The position numbers and the translations under genes are program-made. From NCBI GenBank assembly GCA_900553545.1, contig USDP01000010.1:1-19460 (forward strand): a stretch of DNA of 19,460 nt, given 5' to 3'. The notes under the pieces were generated by a model. The model searched no databases, was not told where the DNA came from, and saw only the letters and a list, made by a program, of their open reading frames with translations. Below are positions 6,769 to 13,626 of the stretch, piece by piece. The DNA comes from an uncultured Eubacteriales bacterium (GTDB taxonomy: Bacteria > Bacillota > Clostridia > Oscillospirales > Oscillospiraceae). Positions within the stretch are counted from its first letter, which is position 1, and the number at the start of each line of letters is the position of its first letter.

Positions 6769-7911
6769 TTACTTCCGCACAAACTTTCCGGTATACTTCT
6801 TTCTGCGCCGGGCGGCGGAATGGAGCGAGAGCAGGACAATGCCGCCGCCGAGGGCAAACGTGCCAAGGGCGACCGGGATCATCCACCAGGCGAAGACAAA
6901 ATCGGGGTCGTCGACCTGATCGGCCCAGCTTTTCTCGTCCGCCTGTGCCGCTTCGGCGGCAAGGCGCGCGGCCTCGGCCTGCTCCGCGGCGAGACGTTTG
7001 GCTTCTGCTGCGGCCTTTTCCGCGTCAATGCGGGCCTGCGCCTCGGCACTGGCGGCCTGATCGGCCGCGAAGCGGGCGCGCTGCGCCTCAATGGCAGCAG
7101 CCCATGCGGCGTCTGCCGCGGCCTGGTTCTGGGCCTGGCGCTGGAGGCGCGTCTGCTCGAGGTTATAGTCGTAGGCGAGGTCGGCAGCCAGCGCGACGAT
7201 CCGCTCGCCGACGCTCTGCGTGTAGACGGCGAGCAGGAACGGCTGCTCGGTGTAGAAGATGCCGGTGTCGTTCTCCGCGCCCTCGAAGGAGCCGTATTTG
7301 TGCGCGATGGTGACCTCGTCCGCAAGGTCGTGCAGGAAATAGGCGTCGCGCGGGAGGGACTGCTCCATATAGTCCAGCATCTCGGGGAACTCGTCCGCAT
7401 GCGCGTAGAGGTATTTCAGCGCATCCATCATCATGCGGGTGCAGTAGTAATTGTCCTGATAGTATTTTGGGTCGATCTCGTCGTCGGTCATCGTGAAGTA
7501 GCGGCGCATCGTCTCCTTATACGTCCGGAAATCGCCGATGCGGTAGAGCATGGCGATAGACAGCTCGTTGTTGGACTCGACGAGGCTGAGATAGTGGCAG
7601 CGGTCGAGCGTCGCGCCGCCCTCGGTGAGGACGGTGTCGCCGGAGATGGCGCCTTCGTTTTGCAGCTCATAATAATAGAGGTTGAGCGGGAGCTTGAACG
7701 TACTGGCGGCGGTGAGCATCGCGGTCTCGTTCCAGTTGTATTCCTCGCCGGTGACGGTATTGTAATAGGAGACGGCGAAGTTCGTCTCGTCGAGGTGATA
7801 TTCCGCGCGGAGCGCGTCGAAGCGGGCGGCAAGCGTATCCGGTTCATCCGCCGCAAGGACGGGCGCAGCGAGCAGCAACACAGCAAGCAGCGCGGAGATG
7901 AGCTTTTTCAT
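6769..7911 (-). CDS. secreted, membrane-anchored serine hydrolase (beta-lactamase/PBP-like)
   Basis: This 380-residue protein resembles the class A beta-lactamase/transpeptidase fold. A signal peptide (1 to about 20, MKKLISALLAVLLLAAPVLA) leads into a catalytic domain with STFK (Ser70, Lys73), SNN (113-115, in place of SDN) and HKYG (204-207, in place of KTG/KSG). Residues 254-325 form a long Ala/Glu/Arg-rich helix, probably a coiled coil. A C-terminal membrane segment (about 341-362) and a basic tail (RRRKKYTGKFVRK) follow. The enzyme would face outwards and be tethered at its C-terminus; there is no LPXTG. It may act on peptidoglycan or a beta-lactam, and the substrate is unknown. AGGAGG lies 6 bases before the ATG. 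It is divergent from the Cys-rich gene at 8047. Confidence 0.85.
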   Translation of the reverse strand: MKKLISALLAVLLLAAPVLAADEPDTLAARFDALRAEYHLDETNFAVSYYNTVTGEEYNWNETAMLTAASTFKLPLNLYYYELQNEGAISGDTVLTEGGATLDRCHYLSLVESNNELSIAMLYRIGDFRTYKETMRRYFTMTDDEIDPKYYQDNYYCTRMMMDALKYLYAHADEFPEMLDYMEQSLPRDAYFLHDLADEVTIAHKYGSFEGAENDTGIFYTEQPFLLAVYTQSVGERIVALAADLAYDYNLEQTRLQRQAQNQAAADAAWAAAIEAQRARFAADQAASAEAQARIDAEKAAAEAKRLAAEQAEAARLAAEAAQADEKSWADQVDDPDFVFAWWMIPVALGTFALGGGIVLLSLHSAARRRKKYTGKFVRK

Positions 7912-7941
7912 GGAATTCCTCCTGATTTCGCGGTATTAAGG

Positions 7942-7970
7942 AGTATAGCGCAGAAACGGCGGAATTGCAA
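7942..7970 (-). promoter_or_regulatory. sigma-A-type promoter of the serine hydrolase gene
   Basis: On the minus strand TTGCAA (7970-7965), a 17-base spacer and TATACT (7947-7942) precede the ATG at 7911 by about 30 bases. Spacing is ideal and the -10 has one mismatch to consensus. The -35 has the TTGCAA form that recurs in this window. Confidence 0.8.
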
Positions 7971-8046
7971 GCGCACCGATGGGCGCGGCGCGGCATATAG
8001 TGTTGATAGCAAAGAGAAACCGACTCAATGCAATAGGAGTGATGAT

Positions 8047-8901
8047 ATGAGTCCATGCAACAACTATACGACCACCGGCCAGAGCTGCGGCTGTGAGACG
8101 CCGCAGGCTCCGTGCCAGGGCGGATGCCCCGGCGCGGCCCCGTGCCCGCCGCCGCAGCCCTGCATCCCGATCTGCCCGTTCCCGCCATTCCCGCCCATGC
8201 CGCCGAGGCCGCGTCCGCCGCAGGTGGAGCCTGCGGACATCGACTGCGGCTGCGACTGCGCGGCAGGCATGTCCGCAATGCTCCAGCTGCTGTGCGATCC
8301 TCGGATCGCGCCGCTGGTGGACTATTCGCAGTTCGCCTTCTTCACGAGAAACTTCGTCCTCGGTACATCGCTGGACTGCCCGGCCACGTCGACGGCAGGG
8401 TATGACAACCTGACCGGCCCGCTGGCCGGCAGCTTTGAGCGCATCCGCAGCTGCTCGTGTGAGAATCTGGAGGTTTCGGGGCAGATCTACTACCCGATCC
8501 CGATCTGCACGGGCGGCACGGAGACGCCGTGCTGCGCAGAAGGCCCCGCGTTCGACGCGGGCGAAGTGCCGCTCTGCGCGCTGACGGCGGTGGCGTTCAC
8601 GATCCCGGCGGCGGAGGGCGAGACGACGCCGACGGATTACGACCAGCTCAAGGGCCTGCTCTGGCAGGCGCTGCATCCGGGCCGTCCGGGCGCGTCGGGG
8701 AGCACGCCGCCGATGAAGCCCACGCCGTGCGACTGCGACGAGACCGTTGCAGGCCGGAAGACCGTGTCGCTGACGGCAGGTCCGCTCCTGGTCGGGAACG
8801 CGGCGGTGCTCGGCAGCGTCGGTAATGTGCTCGTGCTGGCCAACGACACCAGCCGCCGCATCTATTTCGTCTGCAAGGATCAGATCGGCTTTTTGAGCTG
8901 A
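8047..8901 (+). CDS. cysteine- and proline-rich protein of unknown function
   Basis: I do not recognise this 284-residue protein. It has 22 cysteines. The first 43 residues carry eight (4, 14, 16, 23, 27, 33, 39, 43), followed by a proline stretch (44-58) and a CGCDC motif (67-71). The remainder (about 75-284) has a more globular composition, with pairs such as CSC, CC and CDC, and ends in a beta-rich segment (about 225-284). No signal peptide or membrane helix is visible. The start at 8047 is preceded by AGGAG with 8 bases spacing; the frame is open far upstream, but that part is the shadow of the divergent hydrolase gene. Cys/Pro-rich proteins of this look occur among spore-coat or exosporium proteins, or could bind metal; both are inference. 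It is apparently monocistronic. Upstream, CATATAGT (7994-8001) resembles a sporulation sigma-E -10 box, but no matching -35 is seen. Confidence 0.8.
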   Translation: MSPCNNYTTTGQSCGCETPQAPCQGGCPGAAPCPPPQPCIPICPFPPFPPMPPRPRPPQVEPADIDCGCDCAAGMSAMLQLLCDPRIAPLVDYSQFAFFTRNFVLGTSLDCPATSTAGYDNLTGPLAGSFERIRSCSCENLEVSGQIYYPIPICTGGTETPCCAEGPAFDAGEVPLCALTAVAFTIPAAEGETTPTDYDQLKGLLWQALHPGRPGASGSTPPMKPTPCDCDETVAGRKTVSLTAGPLLVGNAAVLGSVGNVLVLANDTSRRIYFVCKDQIGFLS

Positions 8902-8930
8902 TCCGCCCGCTTCCCGGTTTTACGCCGCAC

Positions 8931-8983
8931 CTTGTAGGGGCCGATGCCCTCATCGGCCCTGCGGGCGGGCGTTGCCCGCCCGC
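8931..8983 (+). repeat. GTAGGGG-type palindromic repeat, copy 2 (longest)
   Basis: Two perfect hairpins stand side by side: GGGCCGATG/CATCGGCCC (8938-8946 with 8951-8959, loop CCCT) and GCGGGCGGGC/GCCCGCCCGC (8961-8970 with 8974-8983, loop GTT). The first is shared with the copies at 2872-2909 and 11200-11216. It lies 29 bases past the stop of the Cys-rich gene. It might stop transcription in place of a terminator, but there is no T-run. Confidence 0.8.
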
Positions 8984-8992
8984 AAAGCCCCA

Positions 8993-9153
8993 AATAGAAG
9001 CGTCATTGCGAGCCTGTGACCGATGTCACTGGTGTGAGAATCCCGTGGATCTTTTCGGAGTGTTACGGGGAGCGACATTCTATTTTGGACTCCTATAAAA
9101 TCTACGGGTTTGCCACACCAGTGTGCGCACTGGTTCGCAATGACACGTCTATT
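8993..9153. repeat. palindromic GTCATTGCGA-type repeat element
   Basis: This is a 161-base element with imperfect inverted-repeat ends: AATAGAAGCGTCATTGCGA on the left against AATAGACGTGTCATTGCGA read from the right on the other strand. The similarity runs about 55 bases into each arm, to TCCCGT / ACCCGT. Each arm has its own small hairpin (GTGAC/GTCAC at 9016-9029; CCAGTG/CACTGG at 9118-9133), kept although the bases differ. It encodes no protein. I recognise GTCATTGCGA...CACTGGTGTG...AATCC as a dispersed repeat type of Oscillospiraceae genomes, from memory. Confidence 0.8.
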
Positions 9154-9184
9154 ATAGAATCGGCAGCATTCCCCGTGGCGGGGC

Positions 9185-9213
9185 TTGACACGCAGGTCTG
9201 CTCCCTGTATACT
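9185..9213 (+). promoter_or_regulatory. consensus sigma-A promoter of the MATE gene
   Basis: TTGACA (9185-9190), a 17-base spacer and TATACT (9208-9213) form a near-consensus promoter 48 bases before the MATE start. It is the only promoter here with the classical TTGACA. It lies just beyond the repeat element ending at 9153. Confidence 0.85.
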
Positions 9214-9261
9214 GATTTGGATTGTGTGTAATTTTACGACAGAAAGTTCAGGGTGCAGGAT

Positions 9262-10644
9262 ATGGGAGAAAGAATTCCGGAAAACAAGATGGGGACGATG
9301 CCGGTCGGCAAGCTGCTGGCCGATATGGCGATCCCGATGATGATCTCGATGCTGGTGCAGGCGCTCTACAACGTGGTGGACAGCGTGTTCGTCTCGCGCA
9401 TCAGTGAAAACGCATTGAATGCCGTGTCGCTGGCGTTCCCGCTGCAAAACCTGATGATCGCCTTTGGCTCCGGCACGGCAGTCGGCATGAACGCGCTGCT
9501 CTCGCGCTCGCTCGGAGCGAAGCAGCAGGAGCAGGTCGACCGCGCGGCCAATACGGGCATATTCCTGTTCGGCTGCACCTACGTGCTGTTCGCGCTGATC
9601 GGCGCGTTTTTGTCCCGTCCGTTCTTCCTCGCGCAGACACACGACGCGGAGATCGTGGGCTACGGCGTGGACTATGCGTCGATCTGCCTGATCTTCTCGT
9701 TCGGCATCTTTGCGCAGTTCTGCTTCGAGCGGCTGCTGCAATCCACAGGCCGGACAAAGCTCTCGATGATGACGCAGCTGATCGGCGCGGTCATCAACAT
9801 CGTGCTCGATCCGATCCTGATTTTCGGCTGGTTCGGCCTGCCGCGGCTCGAGGTCAAAGGCGCCGCCATCGCGACCGTCGCCGGGCAGATCATCGCGGCC
9901 ATCATCGGCCTGTTCGTCAACCTGAAGAAAAATCCCGAAATTCACATCCGCGCAAAGCTCGTCCGCTGGCACGGCGCGACGGCGGGCGAAATTTACCGCG
10001 TGGGCGTGCCGTCGATCATCATGGGTTCGATTGGCTCGGTCATGACGTTCGGCATGAACAAGATCCTCATCGCCTTCACCACGACGGCGACGGCGGTCTT
10101 CGGCGCGTATTTCAAATTGCAGAGTTTCATCTTCATGCCGGTCTTCGGCCTGAATAACGCGATGGTGCCGATCCTGTCCTATAACTACGGCGCGCGCAAG
10201 CCGGAGCGCGTGAAAAAGACGGTCAAGCTCAGCATCTTTACGGCCATCGGCATCATGATCCTGGGCTTTGCGGCCTTTGAACTGATCCCCGATGTGCTGC
10301 TGGAGCTGTTCGACGCATCGGAAACGATGCTCTCCATCGGCACGACGGCGCTGCGCATCATCGGCGCGCACTTTTTGATCGCGGGCATCAACGTCGTCGC
10401 CATGTCGGTCTATCAGGCCGTCGGCAACCCGCTCTATTCGCTGCTCAGCGCGGTGACGCGGCAGCTGGTGGTGCTGCTGCCAGCGGCGTGGCTGCTGGCG
10501 CGGACGGGGCGGCTGGAGCTGGTTTGGCTCGCGTTCCCGATCGCGGAGCTGGCCGCGCTTGCAATGAGCACCATTTTCCTGCGCAAGACGCTCCGCACGG
10601 CGGAGTGCCGCATGGCCGACGATGACTACGGCGAAGTTGTTTAG
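9262..10644 (+). CDS. MATE family multidrug/cation antiporter
   Basis: This 460-residue integral membrane protein has about twelve hydrophobic helices in two similar halves, the MATE (multi-antimicrobial extrusion) layout of the prokaryotic DinF/NorM branch. These pumps export drugs, dyes or metabolites in exchange for Na+ or H+. Typical marks are the first helix MAIPMMISMLVQALYNVVDS and the loop FGSGTAVGMNALLSRSLGAK after helix 2. The ATG at 9262 is preferred, with AGGG 8 bases upstream; an in-frame GTG at 9253 would add three residues. It has its own promoter at 9185 and is separated from the next gene by 145 bases. The substrate cannot be predicted. Length and sequence look intact. Confidence 0.92.
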   Translation: MGERIPENKMGTMPVGKLLADMAIPMMISMLVQALYNVVDSVFVSRISENALNAVSLAFPLQNLMIAFGSGTAVGMNALLSRSLGAKQQEQVDRAANTGIFLFGCTYVLFALIGAFLSRPFFLAQTHDAEIVGYGVDYASICLIFSFGIFAQFCFERLLQSTGRTKLSMMTQLIGAVINIVLDPILIFGWFGLPRLEVKGAAIATVAGQIIAAIIGLFVNLKKNPEIHIRAKLVRWHGATAGEIYRVGVPSIIMGSIGSVMTFGMNKILIAFTTTATAVFGAYFKLQSFIFMPVFGLNNAMVPILSYNYGARKPERVKKTVKLSIFTAIGIMILGFAAFELIPDVLLELFDASETMLSIGTTALRIIGAHFLIAGINVVAMSVYQAVGNPLYSLLSAVTRQLVVLLPAAWLLARTGRLELVWLAFPIAELAALAMSTIFLRKTLRTAECRMADDDYGEVV

Positions 10645-10656
10645 GGCGTAACCGAA

Positions 10657-10685
10657 AACTGTTCATACGCCCTGTCTGAACAGTT
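10657..10685 (+). terminator. candidate terminator after the MATE gene
   Basis: AACTGTTC (10657-10664) pairs with GAACAGTT (10678-10685) in an 8-bp stem with a 13-base loop, followed by CTTTG. A competing stem, CAGTTC/GAACTG (10681-10698), shares the right arm, so only one can form at a time. The T-run is weak, so termination may be partial. Confidence 0.4.
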
Positions 10686-10731
10686 CTTTGCGGAACTGGT
10701 CAAAAACTTAACACAAATTAACGCCCTCATT

Positions 10732-10740
10732 TGCTAAGAT
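10732..10740 (+). promoter_or_regulatory. possible extended -10 promoter of the OadG-like gene
   Basis: TGC-TAAGAT is an extended -10 box 49 bases before the OadG-like ATG. The nearest -35-like hexamer, TTAACA (10708-10713), is 21 bases upstream, too far for a normal spacer. The element therefore rests on the extended -10 alone. Confidence 0.35.
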
Positions 10741-10789
10741 ACTCCCGAATCGTTGTCCGGAAGGGCAAGACCGGGAGGAGGCAAATCAA

Positions 10790-11137
10790 ATGTTTTTGGT
10801 GAATCAGGCGATGGTCGACGTTCCCATCGGTACCGCCGCGCTGATCGTAGTCCTGGGTATGGCCGTTGTGTTTTTCGGCCTGATCCTGCTGATGTACGTG
10901 ACGAAGATCACGGGTAAGATCATGCAGAGCCGTGAGAAGACGGCCGACGTACATACGGAAGCGCCTGCGGCAGTCCCCGCTCCGGCGAAGGCCGCGGCTC
11001 CGGGCAGCGCCGGCGAGATCAAGCTGCACGACGTACCGGATAAGACGGCGGCGATGCTCATGGCGATCGTGGCCGACAAGCTCGGCAAGCCGCTCAATGA
11101 GCTGCGCTTCATCTCGATCCGCGAGATCAAGGATTGA
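10790..11137 (+). CDS. OadG-type sodium pump decarboxylase gamma subunit, solitary
   Basis: This 115-residue protein has the OadG plan: one N-terminal membrane helix (about 15-38), a charged stretch, an Ala/Pro-rich linker (about 58-73) and a C-terminal segment (about 84-115, DKTAAMLMAIVADKLGKPLN...). In the oxaloacetate or methylmalonyl-CoA decarboxylase sodium pump the gamma/delta subunit holds the carboxyltransferase part onto the membrane beta subunit. None of the partner subunits (alpha, beta, biotin carrier) is in this window, and the gene is closed directly by a strong terminator, so it is monocistronic. The partners may be encoded elsewhere. AGGAGG lies 8 bases before the ATG. The C-terminal match is short, so the family call is good but not certain. 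Confidence 0.75.
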   Translation: MFLVNQAMVDVPIGTAALIVVLGMAVVFFGLILLMYVTKITGKIMQSREKTADVHTEAPAAVPAPAKAAAPGSAGEIKLHDVPDKTAAMLMAIVADKLGKPLNELRFISIREIKD

Positions 11138-11142
11138 CGCAT

Positions 11143-11179
11143 AAAAGGCTCCGTTTCCAAATGGAAACGGAGCCTTTTT
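11143..11179 (+). terminator. strong intrinsic terminator of the OadG-like gene
   Basis: GGCTCCGTTTCC (11147-11158) pairs perfectly with GGAAACGGAGCC (11163-11174), flanked by four As on the left and five Ts on the right. It starts 6 bases past the stop codon and would also work partly in the reverse direction. Confidence 0.92.
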
Positions 11180-11199
11180 GTTTCACACCGCCGCAGCAT

Positions 11200-11216
11200 T
11201 TGTAGGGGCCGATGCC
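11200..11216 (+). repeat. GTAGGGG-type repeat, truncated copy 3
   Basis: Seventeen bases (TTGTAGGGGCCGATGCC) are identical to 8932-8948, but the right half of the hairpin is missing. It is a remnant between the OadG terminator and the transpeptidase promoter. Confidence 0.6.
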
Positions 11217-11228
11217 TCGAAATCCCCA

Positions 11229-11256
11229 TTGCAAATCTCCCAAAATTTGATATAAT
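11229..11256 (+). promoter_or_regulatory. promoter of the L,D-transpeptidase gene
   Basis: TTGCAA (11229-11234), a 16-base spacer and TATAAT (11251-11256), with TGA in front as an extended -10, lie 29 bases before the ATG at 11286. Confidence 0.8.
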
Positions 11257-11285
11257 AAAACAAAAACCCGAAAAGGTCTTTTGCC

Positions 11286-12704
11286 ATGAAAAAACGAACA
11301 ATAACTCTGATTGTGCTTCTCGCGATTCTCGTCATCCTGGCTGCGCTGGTCTGCATCGGTCTCGTCAAATCCGCTGAGGCACACGACGCGGTCTACGCCG
11401 ATTACGACGCCGCCGTCTCCGCCGTCGAGGGCGCCGCGCTCGCCGTCATCGAAAACGGCTCCACCGTCGGCACGTACTCCCTCGCCGATCTCGGCGTCCG
11501 CGACGCCACGCTCGCCGCCGCCTCCGCGCCCTATTCCGCCGTCGACCGCATGGACGCCGACGCCTTCGCCCGCTGCTCCATCAAGACCCGCCTCGAATAT
11601 CTCCGCGCCGCCCGCCCCGAACCGCAGCCGGTGGAGATCGTCGCCGACGGGCTCGACGCAAGCGAAGTCCTGTCCGACCTGCACGCCAAGCGCCGCACCC
11701 CCTCCACCGACGCGCACGTCGAATTCAAGGACGGAGCATACCAGATCGTCCCGGAGACACAGGGAAGCGAAATTGACGACGAGGCGGTCACCGCCGCGCT
11801 CCTTGCCACCCTGTCAGCGGAAGCCCTGCCGGATCTGCGCGGAACTTCAGCCGAACCGCAGACGGCAGCGCTCGTCATCGATGAAACATTATACATAAAG
11901 CCCGAAATTACGATGGATACCGTTGAATATGACCCGCCCGCGCTCCTCGCCGCCGATCTCTCCGGCCAGACGCTCGACGTCCACATCGGCGAACAGGCCC
12001 GCGGCCTCTCGGAAACCGCACTTTCTCAGCTGCTTTCCGCCTCGGCGGACGGAAAACTGTCCGTTGATTCGGACGCTTTGAATGCCATCATCGATAAATG
12101 GGCAGAAGATTGTGACCAGCACTATGTGGACTATATTTTCTCCGCTTATTCCGGCAAAAAAGTTCCAATTTCCTTCCTGAAGGTCGATTACACCGTCGAC
12201 CGCCCTGCCCTGCTTGAGGCTCTCTCCGCCCAGCTCCTTGCGCTCGACTTCTCCGACCTCAATTCTCCGATCAACTGTACCAGAAATGGCGAAGAATTCT
12301 CCATTTCCGGCACTTATGTCGAGGTAGATATTGACAATCAGACCATGACCATGTACAAGGATTCCAAGTGCATCGTCCACACCAGCGTCGTCACCGGCAC
12401 CCTCGACGGTCATCAAACCCCCACGGGCTTCTATCATGTTGAAAATAAGGACACGGATTGCTGGCTGTCCGGCCCGGATTATCTCGTGTTTGTAAAGTAC
12501 TGGGTCGGAATTTATGGCCCATACGGACTCCACGACTCCTCCTGGCGTGAAAACTACGGCTCTGACTACTATGTGAACGGCGGCTCCCACGGCTGCGTAA
12601 ACACGCCGGAATCCGCCATGAAGACAATATTTGACAACATCAATGTTGGAGATCCGGTGCTGGTCTTCGGCAAGAATCAATGGTACGATACCTCGAAAAA
12701 TTAA
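11286..12704 (+). CDS. L,D-transpeptidase (YkuD domain), membrane-anchored
   Basis: This 472-residue enzyme would form 3-3 cross-links in peptidoglycan or attach proteins to it, outside the membrane. It has an N-terminal membrane anchor (about 6-27), a long middle region like the peptidoglycan-binding domains that precede YkuD in clostridial enzymes (about 40-330), and a C-terminal YkuD domain (about 337-465). The active-site pattern is complete: His416 in YGLHDSS, then SHGCVN with His435 and the nucleophile Cys437. Such enzymes give resistance to many beta-lactams because they bypass D,D-transpeptidases. The ribosome site (AAAGG, 9 bases) is weak. The first half is very GC-rich, while much of the part after about 12060 is clearly lower in GC. 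It converges on the pseudouridine synthase gene. Confidence 0.9.
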   Translation: MKKRTITLIVLLAILVILAALVCIGLVKSAEAHDAVYADYDAAVSAVEGAALAVIENGSTVGTYSLADLGVRDATLAAASAPYSAVDRMDADAFARCSIKTRLEYLRAARPEPQPVEIVADGLDASEVLSDLHAKRRTPSTDAHVEFKDGAYQIVPETQGSEIDDEAVTAALLATLSAEALPDLRGTSAEPQTAALVIDETLYIKPEITMDTVEYDPPALLAADLSGQTLDVHIGEQARGLSETALSQLLSASADGKLSVDSDALNAIIDKWAEDCDQHYVDYIFSAYSGKKVPISFLKVDYTVDRPALLEALSAQLLALDFSDLNSPINCTRNGEEFSISGTYVEVDIDNQTMTMYKDSKCIVHTSVVTGTLDGHQTPTGFYHVENKDTDCWLSGPDYLVFVKYWVGIYGPYGLHDSSWRENYGSDYYVNGGSHGCVNTPESAMKTIFDNINVGDPVLVFGKNQWYDTSKN

Positions 12705-12739
12705 GAAAAGCCCGTGAAATTTGATTTCACGGGCTTTTC
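12705..12739. terminator. bidirectional intrinsic terminator
   Basis: A perfect 16-bp stem, GAAAAGCCCGTGAAAT with its complement and a TTG loop, has As on the left and Ts on the right on both strands. It serves the convergent transpeptidase (+) and pseudouridine synthase (-) genes. The synthase stop codon (12729-12727) lies inside the stem, so the hairpin can form fully only after ribosomes release. Confidence 0.93.
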
Positions 12740-13602
12740 CATACATTCTGTCTGCTGTATATTGTAATTTTCTCGCCGGTCATCGGATGGCGAAATTCCA
12801 GTCTTTTTGCGCACAGCTCCTGACTGAATAATTCGTTTTCCTTTGAAAACGCTTCCGATTCTTCGGACTGGTATTGCGGATCGCCCAAAATCGGAAAACC
12901 GGCATACTTACAGTGTACGCGCAGCTGGTGCGTTCTCCCGGTGACCGGCTTCAATTCCAGCACTGAAACGTCCTGAAAGCGTGCTAAAACAGCAAATAAT
13001 GTTCTGCATTTCTTCCCGTTTGGTGCGACAGTCCGGAGAAGGCTTCTTCCCGGCAGCTTCAGGATCGGCAGGTCGATCAGCCCGAAATCTGCCATTTTTG
13101 TGCCGTAGACGCTGGCATGATAGGTCTTTGAAATTTGATGTTTCTTCTGCATTTCGCAGAATTTTTCGTGGATATAGGCATTTTTTGCGAACAAAACGAC
13201 GCCAAATGTGTCGCGATCCAGCCGCGTCACCGGGTGGACACCGCAGGCCTGTCCGGCGCGCTGATAGTAGCCGAGCACAGCATTGGCCAGTGTGCCGGAG
13301 TTCCGCCTCGGCGACGGATGGACAAGCATCCCGCGCGGTTTGTCGACGGCGAGGCAGCAATCGTCCTCGTAGAGAATGTTGAGGGGGACGTCCTCGCCCT
13401 CGTAGCCCACGACGGTCTCGGAGAGGTCGACCGTGACGCGGTCGCCGGGACGGACGCGCGCGTTGGTATGGACGGGGACACCATTGAGCAGGAGCGCATC
13501 CTGCCATTTCAGGCGCTTGACCAGGCCGGAGGAGAGCGCAAGCTCGCGCCGGAGAATTGAGAGCAGGGGCGCTTCGCGCGTACAGAGATAGGATAAAATC
13601 AT
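12727..13602 (-). CDS. RluA/RluD-family pseudouridine synthase
   Basis: This 291-residue enzyme isomerises uridines to pseudouridine in rRNA or tRNA. It has an S4-like N-terminal part (about 12-60) and a catalytic domain beginning near NILYEDDCCLAVDKPRGMLVHP. The active-site motif HPVTRLDRDTFGVVLFAK (123-140) holds the catalytic Asp129; the family's HRLDxxTSG appears as TRLDRDTFG. The C-terminal LKPVTGRTHQLRVHCKYAGF motif is also typical. Which RNA site it modifies is not evident. GGAGGA lies 7 bases before the ATG. It has its own promoter within the end of the upstream membrane-protein gene. The C-terminal two thirds are lower in GC than the start, with a sharp change near 13200. Confidence 0.92.
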   Translation of the reverse strand: MILSYLCTREAPLLSILRRELALSSGLVKRLKWQDALLLNGVPVHTNARVRPGDRVTVDLSETVVGYEGEDVPLNILYEDDCCLAVDKPRGMLVHPSPRRNSGTLANAVLGYYQRAGQACGVHPVTRLDRDTFGVVLFAKNAYIHEKFCEMQKKHQISKTYHASVYGTKMADFGLIDLPILKLPGRSLLRTVAPNGKKCRTLFAVLARFQDVSVLELKPVTGRTHQLRVHCKYAGFPILGDPQYQSEESEAFSKENELFSQELCAKRLEFRHPMTGEKITIYSRQNVWKSP

Positions 13603-13626
13603 TGCATTTTCCTCCGTTTCGGAGGG

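Noticed and set aside
6757..8046. Plus-strand frame extending the Cys-rich gene far upstream
   Set aside because: It runs antisense through the serine hydrolase gene; the real start at 8047 has AGGAG at proper spacing.
9262..11137. MATE pump and OadG-like protein as one sodium-coupled system
   Set aside because: They are separated by 145 bases with a possible terminator and separate ribosome and promoter signals; adjacency alone is weak evidence.
13611..13625. CCTCCG/CGGAGG hairpin hiding the ribosome site of the pseudouridine synthase gene
   Set aside because: The predicted transcription start (about 13620) falls inside the hairpin, so the left arm would not be in the RNA.
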